Shown piece by piece: positions 1 through 11,154 of a stretch of DNA of 64,000 bases. The DNA is taken from positions 382,926-446,925 of the forward strand of contig CAJHNH020008536.1 in NCBI GenBank assembly GCA_905116865.2, in the 5' to 3' direction. The stretch is from Candidula unifasciata. Its lineage: Eukaryota > Mollusca > Gastropoda > Stylommatophora > Geomitridae. How positions within the stretch are numbered: the first letter of the stretch is position 1; every line of letters starts with the position of its first letter. A model generated the notes under the pieces. That model was not told the DNA's origin. It ran no database searches and saw nothing but the letters and a program-made list of their open reading frames with translations. A program made the translations under genes and the position numbers.

Positions 1-578
1 GAGACCACTCCATGCCTCGAGACCACACCTTGCCTCGAGACCACTCCATGCCTCGAGACCACTCCATGCCTCGAGACCAACCCATGCCTTGAGACCACTC
101 CATGCCTCGAGACAACTCCATGCCTCGAGACCACGCCTTGCCTCGAGACCACGCCATGCCTCGAGACCACGCCTTGCCTCAAGACCACTCCATGCCTCAA
201 GACCACGCCTTGCCTCGAGACCACGCCTTGCCTCTAGACCACTCCATGCCTCGAGACCACTCCATGCCTTGAGACCACGCCTTGCCTCGAGACCACTCCA
301 TGCCTCGAGACCACTCGAGACCACGCCTTGCCTCGAGACCACTCCATGCTTTGAGACAACTCCATGCCTCGAGACCACTCCATGCCTCAAGACCACTCCA
401 TGCCTCAAGACCACTCCATGCCTCAAGACCACGCCTTGCCTCGAGACCACGCCTTGCCTCGAGACCACGCCTTGCCTCAAGACCACGCCTTGCCTCGAGA
501 CCACGCCTTGCCTCGAGACCACGCCTTGCCTCGAGATGACGCCATGCCTCGAGACCACGCCATGCCTCTAGACCACGC
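1..578 (+). repeat. 18-bp minisatellite
   Basis: About 32 units of GAGACCACTCCATGCCTC and the variant with ACGCCTTGC. Because 18 is a multiple of three, all frames show long artefact ORFs. It starts at or before the window edge. Confidence 0.95.
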
Positions 579-593
579 AGCCCCCTAACTTGG

Positions 594-775
594 AATTGCC
601 ATGGTGGAGTCTGCTGCCCAGATGTAGGCAGCAGTATAGCGAGCGGGTGCATTTCCCAGAACACTGAAGGTGAATGGCAAGGTTACATCCGGCAGCATAG
701 GTTTGTATGGACTAGCATAGGGTGTGCTACTTTTAGATATCAGTGCGAGAGTTAACGGCTTCGAAGAAACCAGAC
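594..775 (-). CDS. Possible terminal coding exon, unknown product
   Basis: On the minus strand an open stretch reads ...KPLTLALISKSSTPYAS, then LPDVTLPFTFSVLGN and YTAAYIWAADSTMAIPS before a TAG. The composition looks protein-like and non-repetitive, unlike the adjacent minisatellite. No upstream exon or family is recognised. The exact 5' boundary is uncertain. Confidence 0.25.
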
Positions 776-1124
776 ACTTACTTGTCTTTTGTCTGTATTG
801 ATATCCTAGCACATTTGTCCGACCCGTCTGTGCTCTGTCCTCCGAAGCAGCAGCCAAACCTAATGTCTCCGTGCACACCGCACCCAGCAGGAGTTGAGCA
901 GAACGTCTTCTTTCTTTTCCCCCGCTACCAGTTTCTCCATGCTTGACCTCGTTCGGTAATGCCCATCTCCAACAGGCAGTTCATCATCTCTAAATCCTTT
1001 GTCTCAGCTTTTCAGTAGCGAAGTTCTTTCGTTTTGCCTTGTTATATTGTTTTCGGGATCATCTTGGAGCATTTGATCTGTTATCTCGGGTGCTAATGCA
1101 CATGTACACATGACTGATTCGCCA

Positions 1125-1283
1125 GTCTTAAATTGTGTGTACGTGTGGCTGCGACGTCGGTTGTGTCCTGTTCTAAGGTCTTAAATTGTGTGTACGTGTG
1201 GCTGCGACGTCGGTTGTGTCCTGTTCTAAGGTCTTAAATTGTGTGTACGTGTGGCTGCGACGTCGGCTGTGTCCTCTTCTAAG
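1125..1283 (+). repeat. 53-bp tandem repeat, 3 units
   Basis: Three near-identical copies each starting GTCTTAAATTGTGTGTACGT. Confidence 0.95.
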
Positions 1284-1539
1284 GCGTAGAATAATAACTT
1301 GATCTGGTCTGTCCATAATATGGTAATCGTCTTTTGCCAGTTTTGATGGCTTTCTGATTGATCTGATTATTTTCTGTTTCTGTGAAGAGACTGCTACATC
1401 AGGTTGTTCTTTATTTGCACCTTCCTTGGCTAGTTTATCAGCTCTTTCATTTTCGGGAACTCCACAGTGGGATGATATTCATTGCATAGTTATGTTACCA
1501 AGTTTTGATCTTAAATGCTACATAAACATTCTCAGAATA

Positions 1540-1800
1540 CAGTGGACCAAGAAGAAGAAAAACGTGGATATCCAGCATGACCTGAACATCAAGAAGAACT
1601 GGCTCGTAAACAGCAGCCTCTCCCGAAAGCTGGAGTATTTTGAACATGTAAAGTGCCTTAGTGGTCTGGCGAGAACGCGAATGTGGATACTGAAGATGTA
1701 TTGGCTATGAAAGCACAGAAAAAAAAGGGGGAGGGGCGGCTGGAGAATTTGCTAGAGAGAGACTTTCAGGCTTGCCGTGAAGAGAGAAACGCTGTGTAAG
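1540..1800 (+). mobile_element. LINE reverse transcriptase C-terminal fragment
   Basis: NWLVNSSLSRKLEYFEHVKC followed by a broken EFARERLSGLP-like end. The same ending occurs at 18887-19115 (minus) and 62165-62380. Confidence 0.5.
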
Positions 1801-1804
1801 AACA

Positions 1805-2190
1805 TACTGGATGAGTGACCAGGACACCCGGTGATACAAAGTGCCACCATTCGGATGAGAATTACCCGGGCACAAGTTCCAGAAACCCCCGTTCAACCGT
1901 TAGGCTATATTAGGGCTGAGGCTTTAAACAAAATGCGTGCCGTACTGGGACGAAACACAGGACATGAAATGTGTCGTTCAACTCCACTAGTACCGTAAAT
2001 GAGCGACCAACATCTGGTGACACACGGTGCCATCATTTGGAAGGGGATCAGTCAGGCGTAAGTCTCAGAAATCCCCGTTCAACCATTGTTATATTAGTTT
2101 TTCCGCTTACAGCCGGGGTGTGGCTTTACAGTAACCCACACACACCCAAAAAAGGGCGTCTTATACTGGGGCGAAACATAGGTCATGCTA
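1805..2190 (-). mobile_element. Two diverged family D fragments in tandem
   Basis: Two consecutive reverse copies (about 1805-1960 and 1965-2190), each with a CGGTG..ACA..GTGCCA core and CAGAAA(C/T)CCCCGTTCAACC. Confidence 0.5.
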
Positions 2191-2217
2191 ATATGTCGAT
2201 AGATAGCTAGCAAACTT

Positions 2218-2800
2218 GAAGTATACATAAAGATCTTAAGTTATTCCCCTTCCATAAACGACTACTTTTCAATAAGGCCAAAGTCATTCACAAAATCTTA
2301 TCCAAAAATGCTCCGATTACCTTTTGCCATTCTTTAAGTATAAGGGGCGACATAGCAAACGCCTAAACATGTTACACATCCCTAAACCTAGAATAGACTT
2401 GTACAAAACAAGCTTGGCGTACTCTGCAGCTCATCTGTGGAACCATCTTCCACAACCAATCAAAAATATCAACAACCCCTATAAATACAATTGGAAGCTT
2501 TTTGAATATTATCTCACTTCAGACTACATGCCCCCTTAGAAGATAATAGTTTCATGAGAATATTGTTGATTTCCACCAAGATTTATTACATTTAGTATTA
2601 TACTTGTTTTAAAATGTGGGCATACTTAGAGTACATTGTTGCAAAGATGTTGTTAATGATGCCTATAAATACTATTATTATCTGCTAAAACAATGTGTGC
2701 ATGAATAATGTATGCATGGCGTGAGGCCAGAAGGGCAGAATGTAAGACGGGCCTGTGAGCCCAATTCTCAACCCTTTGAAAATAAAGTTTGTTCGTTCAT
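2218..2800 (+). mobile_element. LINE 3' end (RT C-terminus and tail)
   Basis: With one frameshift the frames read FHKRLLFNKAKVIHKILSKN then YKGRHSKRLNMLHIPKPRI and SLAYSAAHLWNHLPQPIKN, the closing segment of a CR1/L2-like reverse transcriptase (cf. the generic ...APRLWNSLP ending). A 3' tail with AATAAAGTTTGTTCGTTCAT follows. Confidence 0.6.
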
Positions 2801-3556
2801 TCGTTCGAAGAGAGAAAGGGAGACACGAAAATAAAGTGCCTAAATTGTTTTCCCAAATGGTGTAATTGAGACACGGACACAAGTCAAAACCAAGATTGGC
2901 GGTGTAACAAATCACCCCATAGCGTCAATTGATTTGTTAACCCCTGTGCCTTTTAAATAATGATGATTTTTTTTTCTTTTAAATTTGAAACTGTTAGCCC
3001 CCTTACAAATTATCGGGGGTGGGGTGTGGCGGGCGTCCTTCCTCTACAAATTTTCTAAAAGTGTAGAGATCGGAAAGGCCTCAAGGTGTCACAGCTCTCA
3101 GGCTCTGGCGCTGCAGCCTACAAAGAACATTCTTCAATTCTCCAAAGTTGGCAAGCAGGCCGTTCCATGACGATAAACAGAAATACCATGAAAGAAAAAT
3201 AAAAGGATAGGTATTGATCGGCACCCATAGAAGTTGGCGAATGATTCATTATTTCTTGTGCTCTTTCAACGTTCTCTAGAGCTCCCCAACAATTGACCAT
3301 ACAGAGAAAGCTTTTCCAGCTCAAATCGTTTATCAATACAGCAGTAAAAATGCTCAAAAAGAATTTCCCAATGACCTATTTCAGAAAAATCATTCTCGGT
3401 TTGTGACAGAGATATGGTAGATTCAATAAATTTATAACCAAAACAGGAAGTAACAATCTCAGCGCGAACGAGCCCTTCTTGATTCGATATGTTTTGAGAA
3501 TTACCAGGCAGAAGTTCCGGTTCCTGTGTATTGTGTTGGTTTTTTTTTTTTAAAAT

Positions 3557-3802
3557 GGGAGTTACCGTGGTGTAGCGGTTAGACGCCAGCCTGCGGATCG
3601 GAAGGTCGTGGGTTCGGTTTCTAGAGGAGCCGGACTTTTTGTGTTTTTTAAAATTACTTTGGCGCTCAGGTCGAGCCGGCATTGAGAGGCTATCAGGTGC
3701 AGTCCTGGGAAGTAAAGGCGGCCGGCGTGATATTGGCCACATCACCCACCAAGTGCTGATTGGTCTACAAAATCTAGGTCTAGCCCTATATACCCAATAA
3801 GA
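3557..3802 (+). mobile_element. tRNA-derived SINE, family A
   Basis: tRNA-like head with A box TGGTGTAGCGGTTAGACGC and B box GGGTTCGGTTTC, a linker GAGCCGGAC, then a conserved body (CTGGGAAGTAAAGGCGGCCG, ATTGGTCTACAAAAT). At least seven copies occur in the window. Not a tRNA gene: no paired acceptor stem. Confidence 0.75.
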
Positions 3803-3808
3803 GTGGTC

Positions 3809-4032
3809 CCGGCTCGCTAGCTCAGTTGGTTAAACCTGACTGCGCGGCGACCGGGTGATGAACTCCTTGTGGTCCGGGTTCACGCCCGTGTGTAGCCAGA
3901 AAAGCCACATTTCTCCCAGATTTACGGTACCTCATGGAATCAAGACCGAAGGGTTGCGATATCCATAGTACCGAGCCTAAGGGTTTTACAACTCATGGCT
4001 TCTGGATACTTAAAAAAAAAAAAAAAAAAAAA
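3809..4032 (+). mobile_element. tRNA-derived SINE, family B, poly(A) tail
   Basis: Head GGCTCGCTAGCTCAGTTGGT with B box GGTCCGGGTTCACGCCC, a body with AAGACCGAAGGGTTGCGATA, and a long A tail. Inserted right after a family A copy. Confidence 0.7.
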
Positions 4033-4094
4033 CCAGCCCAATAAGTCTGCAGGCGCGGAAAACAGTCATTTACTTCTTTCTTCTTCTTCTTCTG

Positions 4095-4360
4095 CCTTTC
4101 TATCCCCCAATGGAGCATAGGCCCTCAACCAACTCACGCCAAGTCGTTCTATCCTTCGCCATTGCATGGAGCTCTCCCTCATGTCTTCCCCATCTTTCTG
4201 ACTTCATTCTCCAGCTCTCTTCTTCATGTGTTTTTTGGCCTTCCTTTATTCCTATGCCCCTATGGGTCCCAGTGCAAAGACATTCTAGTTATGCTGTTCT
4301 CCGGTTTTCTTAATGTGTGTCCTATACAACGCCAGCGTCTTTTCCTCACAACTGGCGCTT
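4095..4360 (-). mobile_element. LINE reverse transcriptase C-terminal fragment
   Basis: Minus frame reads [36 protein letters not shown] and GKTWGELHAM-like text with shifts, the standard (W)IGHTLR...GRP..TWRR ending of non-LTR retrotransposons. Confidence 0.6.
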
Positions 4361-5257
4361 GCTTAGTTCTCTCCCAATCTTTACTGACCAGATAGGTCCT
4401 TTGCTTATGTTAAGCTAATGCTGTAGCGAAGTGATATTGATCACATCATCTACATCCAGTGTTCACTGGTCGATAACAACAAATGTGAGGTGAACACCGT
4501 TTTCTTCAGCGGGGACGGGGTCGCCCATTGGCTCGCCGGTAGACGATTCGTCATCGATCGGGACAGTATTTGGGACTGTCTCCTTTTATGGCATCAAAAC
4601 TGCCGGAGTCCTTTTCAGGGCTACTTGGTGGCGAGCAGTGCTAAGCCATTTTATCTGGCGCACATGACCTAGTCACAATTATAACCAAAAGCTCCTCCTT
4701 CGGGAATGCTGGTTAAACGTTTTTTAACGCGCCTTGCAACCTAGCAAAAAAAATTGACTTTGACGCTTTAGCGAAGTCCTCTTACGCTTTTTTAAATTTC
4801 TGAAATTACCTAGATGACTTAGACACCGAAACCTGGGAGTTAATAACGGAGCGCTTATGGGTTACAGCTATAGGCCATGATGTGGATCCGTCGAATAACA
4901 TAATGAATATAAATAACACTGTCGTCTGAGGTTTTGAACAACGGATCAACATCTTGGCAGACGGGTGTAACCCATTAGTGCTCCGTTCTTCTTTTAACTC
5001 AAGTCTTCGCCTGAAGAAGCTCAGCACGGTGCACAGGTTCTGTAGCACCGGCGAGGATTACTGTCGTCTGGAAAGACGGAAAGGTGGCAACACATTTAAA
5101 CAAGGCCCGCCAACACCCCGAATCATTTCTTTGTAGCACTGAAGTGAGGCGAACGTTGTGCTACATTTTGGCGCAATATCAGATAGGTAGGTAGATGGAA
5201 ATTATGTAGGTGGCTAGAGATCAAGATGCATACACATGTCGTTATTGTAACAGACTG

Positions 5258-5712
5258 AAGGCGTGCTGAGAAAGGTGAAGACAGGGATGCTTCCGACAGA
5301 GTGGCAAGCTTCACTGGGAAGGTCACGGGTGGTGAGCATGCTTTAGATCTTCTGTGCAGGATATGCCAGCGTAGTAGGTAATGAACAGGCAGACAGATTG
5401 GTTGGATCTGCATCACTGGGTGGTGAGTTGATACAGGACAAGGCAGATGTGGTCAAGGCCCTTTGGGAACAAGCAACGGAATAAGCAGAGAAAGAAGATT
5501 ATTATGGCCTGGGGAGAATGAGGCACCTGGGTGTAACCAGAGGATCTGGTCGGCTCACTACGCTCAGAGGAAAGGCAAGACGGACACATAACCAGATTGT
5601 GACTGGTAACATCAGTATTGGAACTCTTCACTGGCTGCTGAAGATGGGGACGGAGCGCTCATTTGAATGCCCCGATTGCTGTGATGTCAATTCTGGACTC
5701 AACTCAAGTCAA
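5258..5712 (+). mobile_element. RNase H-derived repeat, family F
   Basis: Frames across this stretch read VLRKVKTGM, then [20 protein letters not shown], then VTRGSGRLTTLRGKARR and a CPDCCDV end. GNEQADRL is the RNase H C-terminal motif of LINEs. Stops and shifts break it. Six or more copies share both ends. Confidence 0.65.
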
Positions 5713-5740
5713 CTATGTAGGTTTAGTTAGATTAGGTACT

Positions 5741-6200
5741 GACAGAGCATGTTGAGAAAGGTGAAAACAGGTATTCTTCGTGTAGAATGGCAAGCATCAC
5801 TTCAGAGGTCCCATGTAGTTAGCATCTTTTATTTCATCTAGGTCATTTAGGTGTGTGGGGAAATGAGCAGGCAGATAGACTGGTTGGCTCTGCACCACTT
5901 GGCGGTGAATTGATGTAGGACAAGCTAGATACTGTGATGACCCTTCGGGCGAGAGTAAACAGTGGGGTGGTGTGGGGGGGGGGCAGATAGATCGTTACGG
6001 TCTGAGGAGAATGACGCTGCGAGGAGTTACCAGGGGATCTGGCCGCCGTTCAAAGTACAGGGGATGAATGAGACGGATATACAATCAGATGGTTACTGGT
6101 ACCATCGGAATTGGAACTCTTCGCTTTGCTGCTGAAGCTGGGGACTAAGCACTTATTGGAGTGTCCCGAGTGTTGTGATGTCGATTCTTAATTCAACATT
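5741..6200 (+). mobile_element. RNase H-derived repeat, family F
   Basis: A second, diverged copy directly following: GTTGAGAAAGGTGAAAACAG, the [22 protein letters not shown] segment, and an end with GTGTTGTGATGTCGATTC. Confidence 0.6.
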
Positions 6201-7430
6201 TAGTTTAGTCAGCTCCGGTAAGGTAGGCAGGTTGGTATGTAATAGGTTCGGGTAGGACAGGTAACGGGGTAGGAAGGCAGATACCTGGATAGATAGAATT
6301 TCCATTAAACAATTTATTGAAGCTAGCGACACATATTCGATACATCCAAATATGTCAAAATGGGCCTTTAATTTTACATAACAATGTCAACATTGTCATC
6401 TGGCAGCCAGCTTGGAACTGTTTCCAGACATACAGAGAAATGCTATTGTGTCAGCGTTTCATCGGGTCATTTTGTAATCCATTGGAGATTTTAGAAGAAT
6501 TGTATCTAACTGTGGAAACACTTGTCCGACATAATGTTACACTGTTTCAGAAGACAATATCAGCAAATCTGGAATAACGATTGACTGACACACAAAAGGT
6601 TTAAGGTTTAACGGGTGAACACTGACAGAAATGGTTTTTTTGAGATCGCTGTTTGATGAACCACAGATCGACTTAGATCGCGTGTCTTAAGATGTTTGCA
6701 AATATTTCGCGCACGTTTATTTCTCAAAATTGCTTCGTACTTCCACTAATTGTGGGTTGTCTGAGGTTGCATATTATGATTAAAGAAGTTCTCAGAATAT
6801 ATTTTCAATAAATTTGAACACGTTTACGGATATTGAGCAACCGCCATACATAGAAATCTGTAGATAATGTGTGACAAAATAGACAACAGAATGAATTGTA
6901 GAAAAACATCAGCTCGCAAGTGAATGGATAATTTATTTATTCCTCGTAAGTTTATGTGCCATAACAAAATGACAAAAGCAAATTACTAATAGCATCTTCA
7001 TCCCTATTTCATGCAATCAGTGCCAAACATGGACAATGAAAAGGGCACTAAAACAGAACATAACTGCCTGTGAAATGCGCTGTCTCTGTAAGGTCACTAA
7101 CTACACACGAAGGGGAAGGTTGTGAATACCAGCATAAGACAGAAAGTTAGAATAAGACCGCGTCTGAAATATATTGACGTACGATATTTTTAAACAGCAG
7201 AACTTATGGGAGAAGGCGAGGGGAAGACCAAAAAAGAGACAGATAAATGGTGTAGCTAAAACCTGAAGGAAAAAAAAACAGAAACAAGATAAATCGCTCA
7301 AGCTACCCGAGCGCAAAATACAGAAAACCACCACAATCGGTCGCACCCTGGTTTTAGTGAGACGACAAAAGAAGAAGCAAAAACAAGATTCCTGTTACTT
7401 CTTATACACGTCTGTTTCTTATACTATTAC
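6200..7430. other. No gene recognised
   Basis: AT-rich unique-looking sequence; short frames without family features, codon bias or splice context. I see nothing supportable. Confidence 0.5.
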
Positions 7431-7714
7431 AGATGACGAAATTGTTTGCTGTTTTATCCCAGACAACAATGATGTTTGCTGTCGTGTTTCAGACGAGTTT
7501 TTACTAACGTGTTCCAGACAACAATACTGTTTACTTATTATCAAACAATGATTCTGTTTACTATAAAACCTCAGACAAAGAGTCTGTTTAATGTCATGTT
7601 TGTGATAATGTAATTATTTACTGTCTTGTCCCAGTCAATCTACTTGTTTAGTCTACTGTCGTAGAAGAGTGTATATTTATTATACTGTCTGGAACATCGA
7701 ATATATCTCGCGTC

Positions 7715-7990
7715 TATTTACTGAAGTGTCCCAGACGAGTCTGTTTACTAAAGTGTCCCAGACAACTAGACTTTACTGAAGTGTCCCAGGCAACTAGTCT
7801 GTTTACTGAGGTGTCCCAGACAACTTGTCTGTATACTGAAGTGTCCAAGACTACGGGTTTGTTTACTGAAGTGTCCCAGACAACGAGTCTGTTTACTAAA
7901 GTGTCCCAGGCTACAGGTCTGTTTACTGAAGTGTCCCAAACAACTAGTCGGTTTACTGATGTGCCCCATACAACAAGTCTCTTTACTCTC
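7715..7990 (+). repeat. 30-bp minisatellite
   Basis: Units GTCTGTTTACTGAAGTGTCC plus CAGACAACTA with substitutions; looser related units extend back to about 7430. Confidence 0.9.
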
Positions 7991-7999
7991 AACTTAATT

Positions 8000-8770
8000 C
8001 TTGCAAATATTATTCTACTTCAGTGTGCGTAGTCGGTACTGCGGTATTGGTATTCTTTGAAACAAAAGGCTTGTTGCAAAACATCCAAAGCTTTTACGTG
8101 CAATATTTAATTGTAAATATTCCTTCCTGCGGACATTGAAAGATAGAAAGTCGACCATCGATTACATTGTTTCAACTTGTAAAGACAGATTTTTAATTTG
8201 TCTTTATTATAAATTCTATCACGTAATCATCTTCATCTAACGCAGCTTGATGTACAAAACAAACCTCTAGAATGAAGTGTTTTCCTTCCGACCTAGTTTG
8301 AACAAATATGCCAAGATTTCCATAAAGCCAGTAATGCTTCATTAAATTCCAGCGGGTACAAATGTGCACTTCTTTTACGAATTTGCTCATTTAAACCCAG
8401 AGCAGTATAAAACTACATCTGATACATTTCTTTGCTTAGGTCCACTGCCTGCTGATAGTTAGAGAAGGTTAGTTGCTTATTCATTACAGCAAGTTGCAAA
8501 CCAGTTCCAACATTTGTTGGTTTTTGTGTGGTCTTACTAGACAATTTTACGTCGAATAGTGTGCCATCAATACCCGAGACAAAAGGCTGTGAACAGACAT
8601 GATTATTAACGTCCTACGGTACTGGCTGTAATAATGAGAAGTTTGCCATTGCTGTACTGAAAAGTTCCATACTTATATCGTTGTAGAAATAATCGAAAAG
8701 TGATTTGCTGGACTGTTGACAGACATTATATAATTGCACGACAGCGATATCGAGCAGCTGATATCTCTTT
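8000..8770. other. Upstream of the fibrinogen-related pair
   Basis: No coding signal. It ends in a pyrimidine-rich stretch to TTAG at 8820 that could be the acceptor of a 5' UTR intron for the first paralogue. Confidence 0.4.
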
Positions 8771-8836
8771 GTGCAAATCTGTTTAACCAAATTTTTTCCC
8801 CTTCATTTTTTCGTTTTGTTAGGCCTGCGTACAAAA

Positions 8837-9948
8837 ATGCTTTCTGCGCCTTGTCGGGAAACTAAACACGCATTTATTCTTTTTTTATTAATAGAATTGT
8901 TCATTTTTCTGAGGACAGAATCGGCAGTTTTTCACAGAACACAGCTCTGCGATGCTCAGATGATAATTAATAACAAATGTATGAAGGAGGTCAGTGAAAA
9001 CGAGGATGTATAATCAAATGCTGCGTGCGCTGTGGAGTTGACAGTGGCTGTATCGGCGCCAGTGTGGAATCTACTACAAGCAGATGTTTCCTTCACGGTC
9101 AGTGCAGTAGTGTGACCACTTGCAGCCAGATCGAGGTTGACTTTGTCTACTTTCAAAAGGACCCTCTGCCTCTACAATGTATTAACGGCAAGTGGAATGA
9201 CTCCACGGGCGTATGTGACTGCGTTTTGGACTATGCAGGACCCTTATGTAACAGACTGCATTACAACTGCTCAGAATTTTCCCGAAATTGGCCACAGCTT
9301 TTTGGAGATTTCTTGATTCAAATTCAGCCTCAGCCATTTAACAAAAACGTAACCGCTGTCTGTAGGAAGACAAACAACAGTTTATCCACACTTGTATTTC
9401 GCAATACCGGTAACTATAACTTTAACAACAGCAATTTCGATTACAATAGGGGATTCGATTCGTCGGGTCCCTTGGATAAAATCAGTTTCTGGACTGGCTT
9501 CGCAGCAATTAAATGCCTTATGGGATCGACACCTCGGAATTTTAGTATCAATATCGTCTTTAAAAACGCATCCATTACTAAAATTGAGAACAAATATACT
9601 GGCGTTTTGATAGGCGCACCTGGCTTGTATCAACTAAGTTATGTCAGCTATGTGTCCACCTCAAACTCCACAGAAAGCCACTGTCTAGAACTCAGCAACA
9701 TGACCAAATTTTCCACTTACATTTCCGACAACTCTGGAAATTCCAGTATCAACTATGCCGCAGCAGCCGGTGCTGGTTGGTGGTTTCCAGCTTCCCCTTT
9801 CACTTGTAATCCGCTAGGCTCCTTCTACGACACAGAACCGCCCCCGCTATCAAACGATGGCTACGTCAAATTTCCTGGAGTTGACAAAAGTCTGATCGTG
9901 GAAAATCTGGGGCAAACAGAAATGCTCATTGAAGAAAATTATGTTTGA
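8837..9948 (+). pseudogene. Secreted fibrinogen-related protein paralogue with 2-base frameshift
   Basis: Tandem paralogue of the gene at 12222. ATG at 8837 opens a signal-peptide-like leader (FILFLLIELFIFL) and LCDAQMIINNKC. An extra GT at 9008-9009 then brings in a TAA at 9011-9013. From 9010 the homologous frame resumes (CCVRCGVDSGCIGAS) and stays open to the TGA at 9946-9948, through the EGF-like loop (CDCVLDYAGPLC) and the whole FReD (FWTGF, YTGVLIGA, FSTYISDNS, AGAGWWFPASPFTC). The DxDND calcium loop of the paralogue is degraded to ISDNSG. About 300 clean codons after one indel suggest a very recent break, a polymorphism or a sequencing error. A pyrimidine-rich stretch ending TTAG at 8820 looks like an acceptor, so a 5' untranslated exon may lie upstream. 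Confidence 0.75.
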
Positions 9949-10051
9949 ACTGTCTATTTTACTGAGCATTAACTGCGTTAGCTGCGAATGTTTCACAAAT
10001 TACATGATGTTGCAGAACCAGCTACAGTAATTTATGGTTGTTTATGATTTT

Positions 10052-10290
10052 AGTAGGCGCCTGTGGCTTAGCCGTTGCAAACGCGCTCCGTAATGCCAGG
10101 GTTCCGGGTTCGATCCCAGCTGGGGTTCTTCGGACTTTGCGTTGGTTTCGACAGTGGTATCGAGAAGCAGACTGTCAGGAAGCAATGGCAAACTACTTGA
10201 CGTAAATTTGCCTTGAAAAACCACAACAGCACACACACACACATACACACACACAAAATCCCAGGGTTGGTTCTGCAAACTCCTGTAAAG
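10052..10290 (+). mobile_element. tRNA-derived SINE, family C
   Basis: Head GCGCCTGTGGCTTAGCCGTT with B box GGGTTCGATCCC, body with GTATCGAGAAGCAGACTGTC, then a (CA)n run. Lies just after the frameshifted fibrinogen-related gene. Confidence 0.65.
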
Positions 10291-10744
10291 GATACGCAAC
10301 TAATTTGTTATGATTTTAACAGAACTTTTAACGTCCAGTAGTTTACCATTGCCACTAAACGGTCGGCAACCCAGTCCCTTGTCGAAATCAACGCTACTCG
10401 GTCTGCTGCCAAACCATCTGCAGCTGGAAGTATTTGGGAATTATGAAGCACGTTGGCAACACCAAAGACACCGACCATTGGGTTAAAAGGCCTTTAAATT
10501 TTCTCAACATTTTCCAGTCCAAATTAGCCTATTTATCGCTTTAAAAAAATGATATATACATTTCAATAACTAGCAAACTTATTCCAAACAATATTTTCCC
10601 GTAATGAATTTAAACAATGCGGATACAAACAATACATTGTACAATTCCCTCCTTTGTAAGCAGACGGAATTTATCGTAAATTGGAAGTCACCCTGGTAAG
10701 TCACGTGACTACGGTGCGCTTCCGGCGGCCATGAAACATACACA

Positions 10745-10829
10745 ATGTATTGGAAGAAACTATTCGCGTTGAATTTATTCAGTTTTGTGCTTTATTTTAT
10801 GTTAATGTTACTCTGTAGTAACGCCCCTG
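10745..10829 (+). CDS. Candidate signal-peptide first exon (unassigned)
   Basis: ATG at 10745 gives 28 codons with a hydrophobic core (LFSFVLYFMLMLLCS) ending at a good donor, CCTG|GTGAGAT. The 60 bases before it are GC-richer than the surroundings and contain TCACGTGA, as at a promoter. I could not find an exon it splices to; the fibrinogen-related gene 1.4 kb downstream has its own leader. Could be chance. Confidence 0.28.
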
Positions 10830-11102
10830 GTGAGATATAGCAAACTTATGTTGCTGCAACTTTATATTTATTCGTTCAGGAATATTTGTGCGGGAGCTCT
10901 GTGTAATTTAAAACAAACAAATGGAGATATGCTTAATATCAGATTGCCAGTATGTCATTATTTCCAGAATACGCCCCAGTATATTGCTTAAGTTTACGTT
11001 TGTGACTTAGGAGTTTTATAATTTCGACATACCATTGTTCTAAGTAACCGGCTGACAATAGCCTGTCTGCTGAGGCGTATTTAGAGCCTTAAGCTGCAAG
11101 AG

Positions 11103-11154
<52 letters not shown>

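Noticed and set aside
89..664. 160- and 155-codon ORFs with LETTPC or RGLEARRG periods
   Set aside because: 18-bp minisatellite; open in several frames at once.
3266..3745. 159-codon minus-strand ORF with RNRTHDLPIRR
   Set aside because: Runs through a tRNA-derived SINE; this peptide is a well-known false translation of SINE heads.
3809..3895. Possible tRNA gene
   Set aside because: Has A and B boxes but poor acceptor pairing and is continuous with a SINE body and poly(A); treated as SINE.
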